NCBI GenBank assembly: GCA_902651635.1
Contig: CACRSC010000118.1
Location: 1 to 64,000 of the forward strand
Direction: 5' to 3'
Length of the DNA stretch: 64,000 nt
Origin: Mastigamoeba balamuthi
Lineage: Eukaryota > Evosea > Mastigamoebida > Mastigamoebidae
Both the position numbers and the translations under genes were made by a program. Under the pieces are notes generated by a model. The model was not told the DNA's origin. It did no database searches and saw nothing but the letters and a program-made list of their open reading frames with translations. The stretch's first letter is position 1, and each line of letters starts with the position of its first letter. This document shows positions 20,241-37,408 of this stretch, piece by piece.

Positions 20241-20534
20241 ACCTGGAAATCCGACTGTGGTCGAGGAGATCGAGCCAGCCACTGCAGCGCCCGTCCCAGA
20301 AAGCTAGCGAGGGTTCCCCACCAGCAGCACGTCACGGCATATTCCCGACGCGCATGCGCTTGCTCGATTGCAATCCCCTGCACAGCACCGCCGTAGGTGG
20401 GGCCTGCAAGTGAGCGAAACAAAGCCGGGAGGGGCCTTGTGGGATTGGCCCTGCAAAATGCCCGATTTGGCGCCGTGCAGCACGTGCGCGTGGTTTTTGA
20501 ACGCGAGCCCGCGCTCGGAGTGGGGTCCGTCGCG

Positions 20535-20928
20535 ATGCTCCAGCACGCTAGCGCAGCAGCCCTGTCCGCTTTCGTCTCCGAGTGGGCTGCTTGATGTCAG
20601 TGTGTCAGCTGCTGGTGTGCAGGCCAGGCTCCGAGAGGAGGTCAACCACGCAGACCGAGCCGCAGCTGCAGCCGCAGCCTCGGACACCGACAAGAATGTC
20701 CGTCGACGTTGTGAGCTCTGCAAGGGCTTCCTGTCTTCGCTGGCCACCAAGAGGAGGGCACTGCTGGCCTTGCTGGTCCGGGCCGAGGCAAGAGTCCAGG
20801 AGCTCGAGGAAGCGCAGCGGGAGCTCGTTTGTGCACTCGACGATGAAAGGGCTGCCAGGAAGGTGCGCGAGCAGCTCAGGGCTACCTGCTTCCACTTGCA
20901 GGGCTTCCCGAGATGCTGTCTGCACTGA
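20535..20928 (+). CDS. Small coiled-coil protein, 5' end uncertain
   Basis: Two exons, 20535-20573 and 20623-20928, join in phase 0 across a 49-base intron (GTCTCC...GTGCAG) to give 114 aa from the ATG at 20535; the frame is open further upstream, so a longer 5' exon is possible. The product reads MLQHASAAALSAF, then ARLREEVNHADRAAAAA, a CxxC pair (RRCELCKGF), and a long charged helix (LLVRAEARVQELEEAQREL ... DDERAARKVREQL) with heptad leucines, typical of a coiled coil. I do not recognise a family. Gene status rests on the splice sites fitting the local intron type and on the clearly protein-like helix. Confidence 0.5.
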
Positions 20929-21084
20929 GGAACAAGTACGACAGCATGGCCCGTTGTATTGTGACGTTTTACTGAGCACAGAGCACGGGTGTACGGGGAG
21001 GGGGGTAAAGAAGCGCGCACGCGTAGTAGTTTGGTCCCAGCTTGGTCGTGCCGCGTCCAGCACGACTGACTGCGGGAGCACGTG

Positions 21085-21164
21085 AAAAGAGGGGTCGTGC
21101 GGGGCTCGACTCTGGGACCCATGGCTCCAGTCTCACCGCCCTAGCCGCTAGGCCACACGGGCTC
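21085..21164 (-). ncRNA. tRNA-like element (tRNA-Glu-like head, pseudogene or SINE)
   Basis: On the minus strand from about 21162 the sequence has a tRNA-like 5' half: GCCCGTG, TG, then GCCT-AGCGGCTA-GGGC, a perfectly paired D arm and a good Pol III A box very like tRNA-Glu. A B-box-like AGTCGAGCCCC follows at the right distance, then CACGACC, which pairs with only part of the 5' strand, and a TTTT terminator. The T arm does not fold and no normal anticodon loop forms. It is therefore a decayed tRNA or the head of a tRNA-derived SINE, not a working tRNA. Confidence 0.5.
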
Positions 21165-21894
21165 CTACGCTTTACTTCCCCGAGTTTTCTCCCTTTTCTT
21201 CTGCCCCCTCCCTCGTCCTTTGCTTGCTTCCCCCGTCCCACGTCTGCCTCCAACGCTCCCGCAAGTCGTCTTTTGCGTGGGAGAAATTCAACCCGACCAC
21301 ATTCATCCTGGGCCTGTAGGCCTTTCCCTTCCCCTTCCCGACGCAAATATATGTCCAAAAACTCTGGCTGGCGACCGGGCTCGGCATGCGCGCACGTCGC
21401 ACACAACGCTCAGGCTCCCGGCTCTGCGATCCAAATACGAGCAGTACTTGGATCGGAAATTTGTCTAGTACAGCTCGATTATGATTATTTCCGGGGTATG
21501 GCTCGTATTAAGTAAGGGTTTCCCCCGCCTCCTCCTGCAGCGCCGCGCACGCATAACTTGACCCTTACTCCCTCCTCCTACCGCGAATGGCCGACCCAGC
21601 ATGGCCGCTGACCGGACTCCTGCCCTCCTGCCTCTGATCGGTATTCAGCCACCCCACACTCAACGCTTGAGCTTGCTGTCCACATTGCACAAACACGACC
21701 GCGACCGCGACCGTGCAGCTGATGCCCGCCTTTCCTGCGCTAGGACCTCGAGTGCGTAGACGTGTGGGCCAACTGGGTTTTCTCTCGCATGCAACATTGC
21801 CTCTGTTTCAAGCCAACACCATTTGTTCATTGGGGTTTTTTTGTGTGCGGAGGTGATCACATCCCTTTTCACTGCGATCCATGGATATTTGCAG
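21165..21894. other. Intergenic, no gene seen
   Basis: About 730 bases of pyrimidine-rich then mixed sequence between the tRNA-like element and the 3' end of ERD2. No convincing open frame. Confidence 0.4.
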
Positions 21895-22767
21895 CTACCT
21901 CAAGACGGCGTGCCTTCGAACCACTCTGTGTGAGAAGTATGAGTGCTGGAGGAGGGGTAAGATGGTATGTACCCCAAGGTAAAGTGTGAAGAAGACCAGG
22001 AAAATTGCGGACTGCAGGATGTCGCAGAAGAGTACTACAGGGTTTCTGCAAAAATGTCAGAGACTAAACAGACAGGATGAGGGGGCATGTGTACATGTCT
22101 TTGTTGCGAATAAGGAACTCATAGAGCCAGCCGGTCGTATAGAGACCCTTATAGACCGCCAGTGAGACAATGTAGAGAAGCATGATCCCATCGATCTTGC
22201 ACGCCATCCTGAGAATAAGCAACAGTTGCGGAACCAGAGCCACCGCCTCGAGGAATACACTGCCTGTTCCCATCATCTGCGTTCCCCCACGTGATGAACA
22301 CAAATTTCTGAGAAAAATGAAGTACGGGCTCGAGGGCTCTTAGTGGGTACCGTGAAAAAACGACCGGAGTCGGAGAACATTATGCCGAGAATGGAGCAGG
22401 GCACGAGGAACCAGTGTAGATTTGGAAGGTCGCCTGTGCTTTCGGAGATGCCCTTGTGCCACATGACCATGAACAGGACGACGAGTTGGCACACGAGGGA
22501 CAGCAGGCTGATGGGAATCGCGTAGTCCGTGAACCCACTCGTGGGCATCTCGAAGTAGCTCAGTGCCCGAAAGATGAACGACACTGCGAGAAGAACCTGT
22601 GTCTTCAGGGAGATCCCTGCGGAGTGCACGTGGTATTAGAGAGGGATTAAGAGGTTCATTCCGGGTTTTTGCGTTCCTTTGGCGCTGTTCTGGCGGCGCA
22701 GTTTGGTGAACAGAAAATAGAAACTGAGGAAATGGACGACATCGGACAGGATGTAGAAGACCAACAT
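21895..22767 (-). CDS. ERD2: ER lumen protein-retaining receptor (KDEL receptor)
   Basis: Four exons (22677-22767, 22351-22616, 22095-22276, 21895-22045) total 690 bases, 229 aa, close to the family's usual 212-220. ERD2 is a seven-helix Golgi/ER membrane receptor that returns KDEL-type proteins to the ER. Diagnostic stretches are all present: LSDVVHFLSFYFLFTKL (helix 1), KGISLKTQVLLAVSFIFRAL (compare AGISGKSQVLFAVVFTARYL), HWFLVPCSILGIMF, SVFLEAVALVPQLLL (compare SIYLESVAILPQLFM), YIVSLAVYKGLYTTGWLYEF and VVLFCDILQSAIFLVFF. Introns 2 and 3 are ordinary GT-AG (74 and 49 bases). Intron 1, which must lie exactly between AKG and ISLK, has a GAACGC donor instead of GT. Either it is a non-canonical GA-AG intron, a sequence error, or a damaged gene. 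The function call itself is secure. Confidence 0.85.
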
Positions 22768-23350
22768 GGTGGTGGAGCGCACGTGTTTTTATGAAAAGGA
22801 TATTGGTGTGGATTTGCGGGGTGGTGTATCGGTCGTTGATCCATGGACTCATTGCAGAAAACCCATGCTGGAAACTGTTTTCGAGTACAAATTATACTGT
22901 TTTGGGAGATCACTGACTGCTAGGATACGTGTTTCATGTTGTGTGATGTCACACCACTTATAAGGCGCACGATCAACGCACGGGGCATTTGTGGCACTGC
23001 TCAGCAGCAGTCTAGAGTTCTTGCACAGCAACACACCGAGGGCGCCCAGCATGCAGCTCTCGGCGCGCGGCCGCAGTTGGAATAAGACGAAGTTACGCCA
23101 CTGTGGCCTGTGCTGAGGAAAATCAACAGGCTGCGACCCGATTCGGTTGGGCACCCTGCAACAACATACGGGAGTCGCAGGTATAATTGGGAGTAATCGC
23201 GATGAGGTTGCAGAAGCACAATTGTTGATTGGATTGGATGCACAGGGGAGAAGAGTTGCCCAACACGGTTGAAAGCACCTCTGATCGACCCAACATCCTA
23301 CCCACTGGGTACACTGCTGAACGTCGTCCAGCGCGGTGCGGGAAGCTTGC
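22768..23350. other. Intergenic, no gene seen
   Basis: About 580 bases between the ERD2 start and the actin stop, both on the minus strand. It holds the presumed ERD2 promoter and the actin 3' flank. No open frame is convincing. Confidence 0.45.
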
Positions 23351-24696
<1,346 letters not shown>

Positions 24697-24727
24697 TTAC
24701 TTGTGGACCCAAAGGCGAAACCGCCCG

Positions 24728-24736
24728 CTTATATAT
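24728..24736 (-). promoter_or_regulatory. TATA box of the actin gene
   Basis: ATATATAAG on the minus strand, 77-85 bases upstream of the actin ATG in an otherwise GC-rich flank. Position and sequence fit a core TATA element with a short 5' UTR. Confidence 0.6.
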
Positions 24737-24739
24737 CTC

Positions 24740-26324
24740 GTTGCAACGTCAGCGCACTCACGTCAGCGGAAGACGTTAGGAAAACGGCCACCCGGACAAA
24801 ATCGATGTGAGAATCTGGTGGTCCGGCCCGCCGGCCACGGGCGGCCCCCTCACCGCGAGGGTCCCGGGCCACCTTGTAGGCGGTGCGGCCCAGTGCGAAA
24901 CCTCGTCGCGCAGTCGCTGTCGTCCAGTGTCGACGTTTCCGCCAACCAAGTCTGGCTCTTTTCGCCGAAGATTCGCCGAAGAGCTGAGACGGTTCTGAAA
25001 CTGGTGGGGGCACTGCACCTCCCACAGACAAAAGACCCTCCTCCGCGACCCTGCGGGCCTCTGATGCGCACTGCTGGCTGCAGTTCACAGCTGCAGAGGT
25101 GCGCGTAGCCTGTGGGCGACGCAGCGCAGCTGAGCTCGTTGCCCCTGCACCGCTGGTGATCTGTCCCGAAGTACCTGTAGTACCGACCCCTACACACTCA
25201 CGGGTCACCATCGCAGCGTTCTCCGACATCCAAACTCGCTCCTGACCCCCGTGGTGGTAACTCAGCAACGTGATGCCCAACGAGTCTGCACCCCCGCTGA
25301 CTGGGCGTCGCTGGGGCCCCATACTGTCCAACGACAGCAGCCGACAGCTCAGACCCAGAGCGTGCGCAGTGCCCACCGCTCTCGGCGAGCGTCGCAGGAG
25401 CGGTTCGGCTGTGTGGGCGTAGGCGACAGCACGTGCGACGTTGACGTCACCGACCACTCACTGATTCACGGATTCAAGCCCGCCGAGTGTGAAGTGGGTG
25501 GGGTCACTGGGAGCCCTGCTGTGAGCCGATAACCGTTTCGGTTAGCGGCAGAGCAGACGGCGCCACACACCGCCGGAATGCGACTCGCACTCGCCGGGAC
25601 AAGGGGCAAGCAGCAAGCATCAAGCAGCAAGGACTGCAGGTCACTTGAGGTTGGGGTTTGGACCGACAGGGGCGATTCTGCTTCCGGAAGGAAAATATCC
25701 TGGCAGGGAAAATCTGCTGGCGAATCAATGGCTGCGCCTGGCCAAGCGGCGCCAACCGATCTCGCGCGCTCGGCGCCCGCGCACCCCGCGGCCGCGCTGC
25801 TCTCGCCGCGCGACGCCGGCCGGCCGCCTGTGCCCGCAGGCCGCGAGCGCGCAGCAGGGCGGAACGCGCAGGGGCAAAATATCTGCGCCGCCCCCAGAGG
25901 CAGCGGCAGCGGGAGGGCGCGGGGGCACCAGCGGCAGCGGGGCAGCGCGGGGAGGGCGAGCTGGTCGCAGCAGGTGCGGGCGGACCCCCCGGCGTCGACG
26001 CTGAGGGTGGCGCGGGCGCACGGGCGGCTGTCGCAGGGGGGCGGGCAGAGCGCCTGGCAGGACGGGAAGGTACACGCACAGCTACCCAGCACAGCACAGC
26101 CCCAACTCAATTGATTCTCTGCGGAGCCCACACACCCACACCGATTCGGCCAGCGTCTTTGCGCTTATGATGGCCGTTCACCATGCAAATCAGTTTCACA
26201 AGCCACCCATGAACATGGGGCTTCCGTTCGACTTGGCTGTCGCGTTCCATTTTGCAATGGAATGGCCACCGTGGATTGGTCGTGACACAAAAGCAACTGA
26301 ATTCGGGCACTTCTAACGCAAAAC
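24740..26324. other. Divergent intergenic region between actin and PI3K
   Basis: About 1.6 kb separates the two divergent genes. Open frames of 100-220 codons exist on both strands around 25470-26170 but overlap in several frames, are rich in Arg/Ala/Pro and show no domain, as expected from GC-rich non-coding DNA. I see no RNA gene. The region presumably holds both promoters. Confidence 0.45.
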
Positions 26325-31539
<5,215 letters not shown>

Positions 31540-31700
31540 GTGACGGACTCCCACAGCGCCATTCCCTCCAGATGTGATAACAACCCTGTTTGGAATTCTC
31601 CTGCAATTGTCTCCGCTGTGATGTTCCTTATGCTCTGGTCACTTTCTCTGGTTGACGTCAGCGACAGAGTGCTTCACTGTTTCATAGGTTTCACTGCGCC

Positions 31701-32793
31701 TCACAGCATGGTGAGAAGCATTACGGAGTGAGCTACAAACAATGGAATGGAGGTCGCCATACTGGGCGCAGAGACCACGCAGTACATCGGGGCGAAGGCT
31801 GCCTCGGGGTGAATGATCACGAGCCTCGCAAGTACGCTAAAGCGCCTGCCGTGGACTGCGATCATGCCTGTCACGCTCGATGGCCACTCTCCTCCGGCAG
31901 TGAGAGTGACACGAACAGCCCGACCTCGCGGGTTTGCCTGTCGCTGCTGCTGTTGGCAGAGACGCGCTCTAGAGTTTCCTTGTTGGAGAGGGGCGTGTCG
32001 ACAGTCGTGGAGAAGAGCAGCCCCGTGTCTGCCTCGATGAGCCACACGCTCTCGGTCCTCGAGGACATCAGTGCCTTAAGGAACTGCTGCCAGCCCGCCA
32101 TCGATATGATGACGCCGCGCACACCACAGAGTTTACTGCGATTATGGAGAGACCCGTGAGACCTGCTCACATGTATCCACTGGCGGTCCCTAGGGCCACC
32201 AACGAAGAAATGATCCCAAGCCAGCGCCCCAGGTCTTTCCATTGCAGCCGTGTACCACGGGAACGTGAACACGCTGAACGTTGCCGAGATGCTCTTTAGT
32301 GGCCCGATGTCGAGGGTACCGTTGGCCGTGTTGATGACCACCACGTTTCTGCATCCGTGTCAGGGCACACAACTCACTCATAGCATGGGGTTCCTGGGAT
32401 TGACTTCCACAGGATCTCCGGAGGTGTAGCAGTGACCCACATGGTGGACCCGAACCTGTCAGCGGTGAGGATGGTCCAGCCTGCTAAACACACTCCTCCA
32501 GCTGTCCTGCACGACAGCAGCGGAGACGTTGGGGTCGTCGGAGCAGGCGCCTGGTGAGGCCTCGGCCACGAGCGCGAGCTCTGAGGTGAGCTGCTCTGCC
32601 TGGCTGATGCTGAGCTTGAGGCCACGGCCACCGTGTTGGCGATCTCCTCGAGCGATCCTCTATCGCACAGCGCGTTCCCCGCGTGGTGCTGCGCCCCACG
32701 TGGCATAGCAATAGCGAGAACGGGAATCAATACGATCCCTGCGCACACGAGGACCAGGCCCAGTGTGTGTGCGGTTGTTACAGGCTGCTTCAT
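31701..32793 (-). pseudogene. dCache-type receptor ectodomain, broken paralogue 1
   Basis: Two exons are recognisable (32378-32793 and 31701-32348) with splice sites equivalent to those of the intact copy at 35894-37039. Exon 1 starts with a signal-anchor (LGLVLVCAGIVLIPVLAIAM) and LEEIANTVAVA, then one base is missing relative to the paralogues and the frame is lost until GWTILTADRFGS. Exon 2 keeps NTANGTLDIGPLKS, FPWYTAAMERPG and WLIEADTGLLFST, then shifts frame again just before TLTAGGEW near 31910. The final part ends in a hydrophobic segment. Two separate frameshifts make a working protein unlikely. Confidence 0.75.
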
Positions 32794-33063
32794 GATCTCT
32801 CAGAAATAATGTGAGCTAAGCCAGAGAGGGTTAAGGGGCATTGCCGTTGGAAAAGGAATTGTGACTCAAGATTCGAATTCATCACCCATTTATTCGTTTC
32901 TTCTCAGAGTCTTGTCTTTTCTCACCATCACCAATCTGTCAAAATACGCAGCCACTCAGCGCAGCACCAAAAGTGTTCACTCAACGTGGAGCTGACATAT
33001 CTCTGAGCCGATTTCTGTGCTCGTGTTTCACCGCTCTTTGTATTTACATTCATCACCACAGCG

Positions 33064-34222
33064 TCACACCACGACGATGATCAGACACCACATAACAGCA
33101 ACTGCAACTGATGGGATGGCGGCGGCCGCTGCAATTGGAGTAGAGACCACGCAGTACATCGGGGCGAACGCTGTTTCAGGATGAATGGCTACCAGCCTCG
33201 CATAAACGCTGAAGCTCTTTTGCTCGACTGCGATGGTGCCCGTCACGTTCGCGGGTCTCTCCCCTCCAGCAGTGATGCTGGCCACCCACCTCCCGACCTC
33301 GCGAGTGTAGTATTCCTCGCTACTGTTTGCAAAGATGCGCAGTGCTGTTCTCCCAACGAAGAGAGGCGTGTCGATGGACGTGGAGAAGAGCAGCCCTGTG
33401 TCCGCCTCGATGAGCCACACCTTCTCGTCCCTCGAGGCCATCTGTGCCTTCAGGAACTGCTGCCACCCCACCATCGACATGAGGACGCCACGCATGCCGC
33501 AGAGCCTGCTGCGGTTCTTGAGAGACCCGTGGGACCTGCTCACAGCCATGAGCTGACGGCCCGCTGGGATGCCAATGTAGAAGCGCCCCCACACAAGCCT
33601 TCCAGGCCTCGCCATTGCTGCCGTGTACCACGGGCGCGTGAACACATTGAACGAGGGTGTTGTGCTCTTGAGCGCCCCGATGTCGATGGTGCCGTTGGCC
33701 GTGTTGATGACCACATCGTTGCTGCAATTGGGCGTCAAGACACAAAGGGACTTCAAGCCGGGATGGCACGGGACTCACACGCTGAGCGGAGTGCCTTGGA
33801 TCGGCTTCCGCTGGATCCTCTGGAGGCGTTCCGAAGATACACAAAGTGGAGCCGAACCTGTCTGCAGAGACGATGGCCCATCCAGCGCGCTCGGGGAGGA
33901 GGAGCATGCTGAAGAGGCCCCTCCAGCTGCCCTGCACGACGGCGGAGGATACGTTGGGGTCGTCGGAGCAGGCGCCCGGAGAGGCCTCGGCCACGAGCGC
34001 GAGCTCTGAGGTGAGCTGCTCAGCCTGGCTGATGCTGAGCTCGAGGGCCACGGCTACCGTGTTGGCGATCTCCTCGAGGGGCCTCCCGTCGCACGGCGCC
34101 GTCGTCGCGCGGGGTTGCTGGGCTCCACTTGGCATCGCCGCAGCGAACACGAGTATCACAATGATCCCTGCGGACATAGGCACCAGGGCGGTTCGGGCTA
34201 TGTGCGCGGTTGTGAGTGGCAT
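33064..34222 (-). pseudogene. dCache-type receptor ectodomain, paralogue 2, doubtful splice
   Basis: Exon 1 runs from the ATG at 34222 (MPLTTAHIAR, then a hydrophobic anchor) to 33779 and exon 2 from 33721 to 33064. Exon 2 is intact: NTANGTIDIGALKS, FTRPWYTAAMARPG (the Cache RPWY motif), WLIEADTGLLFST, and a C-terminal membrane segment (IPSVAVAVMWCLIIVVV). Exon 1 carries one extra base (GAGGATCC where the paralogue has GAGGTCC) shortly before the donor, so the usual splice would put exon 2 out of frame. An alternative acceptor (CTTGAAG/TCC) 28 bases after the donor would restore it, but such an intron is shorter than any other here. I lean to a recently damaged gene. Confidence 0.6.
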
Positions 34223-34587
34223 CTTACTGCTATGAATATGCGCGAGCATCCGACCCCGACACGGTAATGAACTTTGCCGTTGGAAAAGGAAACGTGACTC
34301 ACGATTCAAATTCAACGAATCTTCCTGCCTCGTTGGTGAAGAGAAAACTGGCGCCATGATCCTCTCAGAGATGAGAGCCCTCCAGTGATCGGAGCCTGAC
34401 AGCCACACCGATCAAGGCTTCTGTTCCACGTGGACTGTGATAAAACACCGGTCGAGGCAGGTACCATGGGTTGCAAGCACGGCCACGAGTGCTTCGTATC
34501 ACGGATAGCTGTGGAGTGTCAAGGAAAAAAGAACAGTCAAACCATGTGATCAACGCATTTCTCTGTTGAGCGGCGTATGGTGTTTGT

Positions 34588-35711
34588 TCACTGAGGGAGC
34601 GACTGCAACAGCGTGGCAGTGACACGGCTGAAGACAGACTCGGGCACAACTTGCGTGAGAACAGCCAGCCTGCTCACCTTCTTCCCATCGTCGACAAATA
34701 TGGAGTTTATCCACTCGGCGAAGAACCTGTCCCGCGTTGCGATCCGGATGCTGTCCAATGGGGTGCCTGCATCTGCCTCCATGAAGGCATCTGAAAAAAA
34801 CAATGAGAAACGGACAGCGAATCATCTGATGGACGTACGCTTGGCAACGACGAGGGCCTCGAGAAAGATCTTGAAATCGGACAGATCGCTGGCGTACGAC
34901 GAGAGATAGGCGTCCTCGTATTCCTCGACGTCGTCGCCGAGAGTGATGTCACAACAGCGCAGTGTCTTGGTGCGCCCGGCAAGGGTCACAGGGTACCACT
35001 CCTCCCAGAGTTGCAGGACCCTCTGGAAGGACACCAGCCCGTTCATTGGCACGTACTGTGGGCCTTGGGCAGCAATGGCCGCGCTGCTGGGGTACACCAC
35101 CCCATGCCCCCCGCCTTCTGCACTGTACTCCATCTCGTGCATCACCGCGGTTGTGAAGAGCAGCTGCATAGATAACGTCAGAGGGGCATTTGTGCAGAAA
35201 ATGGCGAACAAGTTGAGAACGGTCTCCTGGGGTGAACTCCACGGGCCTGATCTTGAACTCTGGCTTAGCAAACCACGAACGCATCACGTTTTCATCGAGG
35301 ATGAACACGCCTGAGTGCAATGAGTGAGCTGACAAGAACTTAGGAGATTCACTGACTGCGAGTTTCAGGTGGCACGAGTGGCCGACGTGCTCCGGCACAG
35401 ACCTTGGATGATAAATCCTGGGGCCCAGTGTACTTGAGAACGTAGTGCTGCCCAGAGTGGATCTCCTGCAGCCAGTTGGCCTCGCGAGAGAGTCCTGTGC
35501 TGCCCGACTCGCACACGAGGGCCCAGTGGCAAAACGGTGTACGCAGAGCAGCGGCGGGCAGGCGCATCACGAACTCGTGGCCGTAGCGCACTGCCTGCTT
35601 GAGATCACCTACTGTCGAGCAGTGCGGCATGTCCAGCACGGTTTCAACTCCATCGTCCCCGATGCGCACGTAGACGCGGACGACCTCGCGGGCATCGCAC
35701 TGTTCTGCCAT
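34588..35711 (-). CDS. Unrecognised protein with a ubiquitin-like N-terminus
   Basis: At least four exons. Exon 1 (35399-35711, from MAEQCDAREVV) encodes a beta-grasp-like segment: VVRVYVRIGDDGVETVLDM..CSTVGDLKQAVRYG ... HWALVCESG...GLSREANWLQEI...HYVLKY, the layout of a ubiquitin-like or Ras-association domain. The next exon (from about 35314) gives VFILDENVMRSWFAKPEFKIRP; a 79-base GTGGAG...ATGCAG intron leads to LLFTTAVMHEMEYS, VPMNGLVSFQRVLQLWEEWYPV and DFKIFLEALVVAK. A last intron (GTACGT...TTTTTTCAG) joins the final exon, AFMEADAGTPLDSIRIATRDRFFAEWI, ending at 34588. The helical second half faintly resembles an RGS-type bundle, but I would not assign it. It sits between two dCache paralogues on the same strand. 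Confidence 0.6.
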
Positions 35712-35893
35712 CTGCGAGGCGAAAATGTGGCTTCGGTGCACTCGGTTCTCCTCTTCCAATTGATTCACACAGATCTTGCACTTATGACTATCATCCCAAA
35801 TATTTGGGGTAGGAAAGCTCTTGTGCCTCGGCTGCTTGCATCTGCTCAGCTTCGTCAACAACAGACACAACAGGCCTTGATGATCTTTTTTAT

Positions 35894-37039
35894 TCAAAGT
35901 GTCATTGTTATTGGGGCAAGCAGTACCAGAAGAGCGGCATGTGTAGGAGCAACTGCTTTTGCAACAGAGACCACACAGTACATGGAGGCAAACTCATTTT
36001 CAGGATGAATAACAACTAGTCTCGCAAGAACACTGAAGCGCCTGCCCTCGATTGTGATAACTCCCACAGAGATGGGCGGCCTCTCTCCTCCAGCAGTGAT
36101 CCTGGTCATCCACATCCCGACCTCGCGAGTGTGCTTGTTGGTGCTGCTGTTGGCAAAGACTCGCTGTGCTGTATTCCCGACGAAGAGTGGCACGTCGACG
36201 GACGTGGAGAAGAGCAGCCCCGTGTCCGCCTCGATGAGCCACACCTTCTCGTCCCTCGAGGCCATCTGTGCCTTCAGGAACTGCTGCCACCCCACCATCG
36301 ACATGAGGACGCCACGCATGCCGCAGAGCCTGCTGCGGTTCTTGAGAGACCCGTGGGACCTGCTCACAGCCATGAGCTGACGGCCCGCTGGGATGCCAAT
36401 GTAGAAGCGCCCCCACACAAGCCTTCCAGGGCTCGCCATTGCCGCCGTGTACCACGGGCGCGTGAACACATTGAACGAGGGTGTTGTGCTCTTGAGCGCC
36501 CCGATGTCGATGGTGCCGTTGGCCGTGTTGATGACCACATCGTTGCTGCAATTGGGCGTCAAGACACAAAGGGAATTACAGCCGGGATGGCACGGGACTC
36601 ACACGCTGAGCGGAGTGCCTTGGATCGGCTTCCGCTGGACCTCTGGAGGCGTTCCGAAGATACACAAAGTGGAGCCGAACCTGTCTGCAGAGACGATGGC
36701 CCATCCAGCGCGCTCGGGGAGGAGGAGCATGCTGAAGAGGTCCCTCCAGCTGCCCTGCACGACGGCGGAGGATACGTTGGGGTCGTCGGAGCAGGCGCCC
36801 GGAGAGGCCTCGGCCATGAGCGCGAGCTCGGAAGCGAGCTGCTCTGCCTGGCTGATGCTGAGCTCGAGGGCCACGGCCACCGTGTTGGCGATCTCCTCGA
36901 GGGATCTGGACTCGCACGAGCCAACCCCGGACTGCAGGGTCTTACTTGCCAGCGCACCATTGTGCACGCACACTGCGAGTCCCGCGCATACAAGGACCAG
37001 ACCAAGCTTGAGCGAGTACCCGGAGGACGGCGGCCACAT
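35894..37039 (-). CDS. dCache-type receptor ectodomain protein, intact paralogue 3
   Basis: Two exons, 36603-37039 and 35894-36545, total 1089 bases, 362 aa, joined through a 57-base intron (GT/GTGAGT, CAATTGCAG/C). A signal-anchor (LKLGLVLVCAGLAVCV, about residues 10-26) is followed by a helix (LEEIANTVAVALELSISQAEQL) and a ligand-binding fold of the dCache/PDC type: GWAIVSADRFGS, VINTANGTIDIG, FTRPWYTAAM, WLIEADTGLLFST, FSVLARLVVIHPE. A second membrane segment lies at the very C-terminus (AALLVLLAPITMTL). Cache domains sense small extracellular ligands and normally pass the signal to a kinase, cyclase or chemotaxis domain, but here almost nothing follows the last helix. It may act as a decoy or co-receptor; that is inference. 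Confidence 0.75.
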
Positions 37040-37408
37040 CTGACTACACTGCGAGGCTCTCTAATGAGGCGAATGCGGAATAAAAAGGACAAAAAGTACA
37101 ATGTCCCGGAAAATCGAATGCTGCGGATCGTGATATCTGTCGCCCACCTCGTGATAGCCATCTGCCAAGCAATTACTCTGGGGCATATTTGGCGAGAACC
37201 CTGCGATGGCCGGAGAGTACCACTGTATGTACTGTGGGAGTGCTCTGCGGGTGGGCCTGGTACACAGTGAATAACCACCTGGTTCGATAAACGTCCCTCA
37301 ACACTCACGAGCCACGGGGCAACTGGGCGGAACAACTGGGCGAACCACCAGTTCATTGCCCTCGCTCTTTGTATACCAGAGCAACACCATTGCCCGTCTT
37401 CAATGGCC

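Noticed and set aside
22264-22286. A 22-nt micro-intron in ERD2
   Set aside because: An ordinary 74-nt GT-AG intron (22277-22350) keeps the frame and the alignment, so no micro-intron is needed.
25466-26170. Possible gene between actin and PI3K
   Set aside because: Open frames on both strands overlap, lack domains and are explained by GC-rich composition.
35227-35242. A 16-nt GT-AG micro-intron in the ubiquitin-like gene
   Set aside because: The same donor with an acceptor at ATGCAG 79 nt downstream has the same phase and a normal length.
34588-35250. RGS or RasGEF domain in the ubiquitin-like gene
   Set aside because: Helical pattern only; none of the signature residues could be aligned with confidence.
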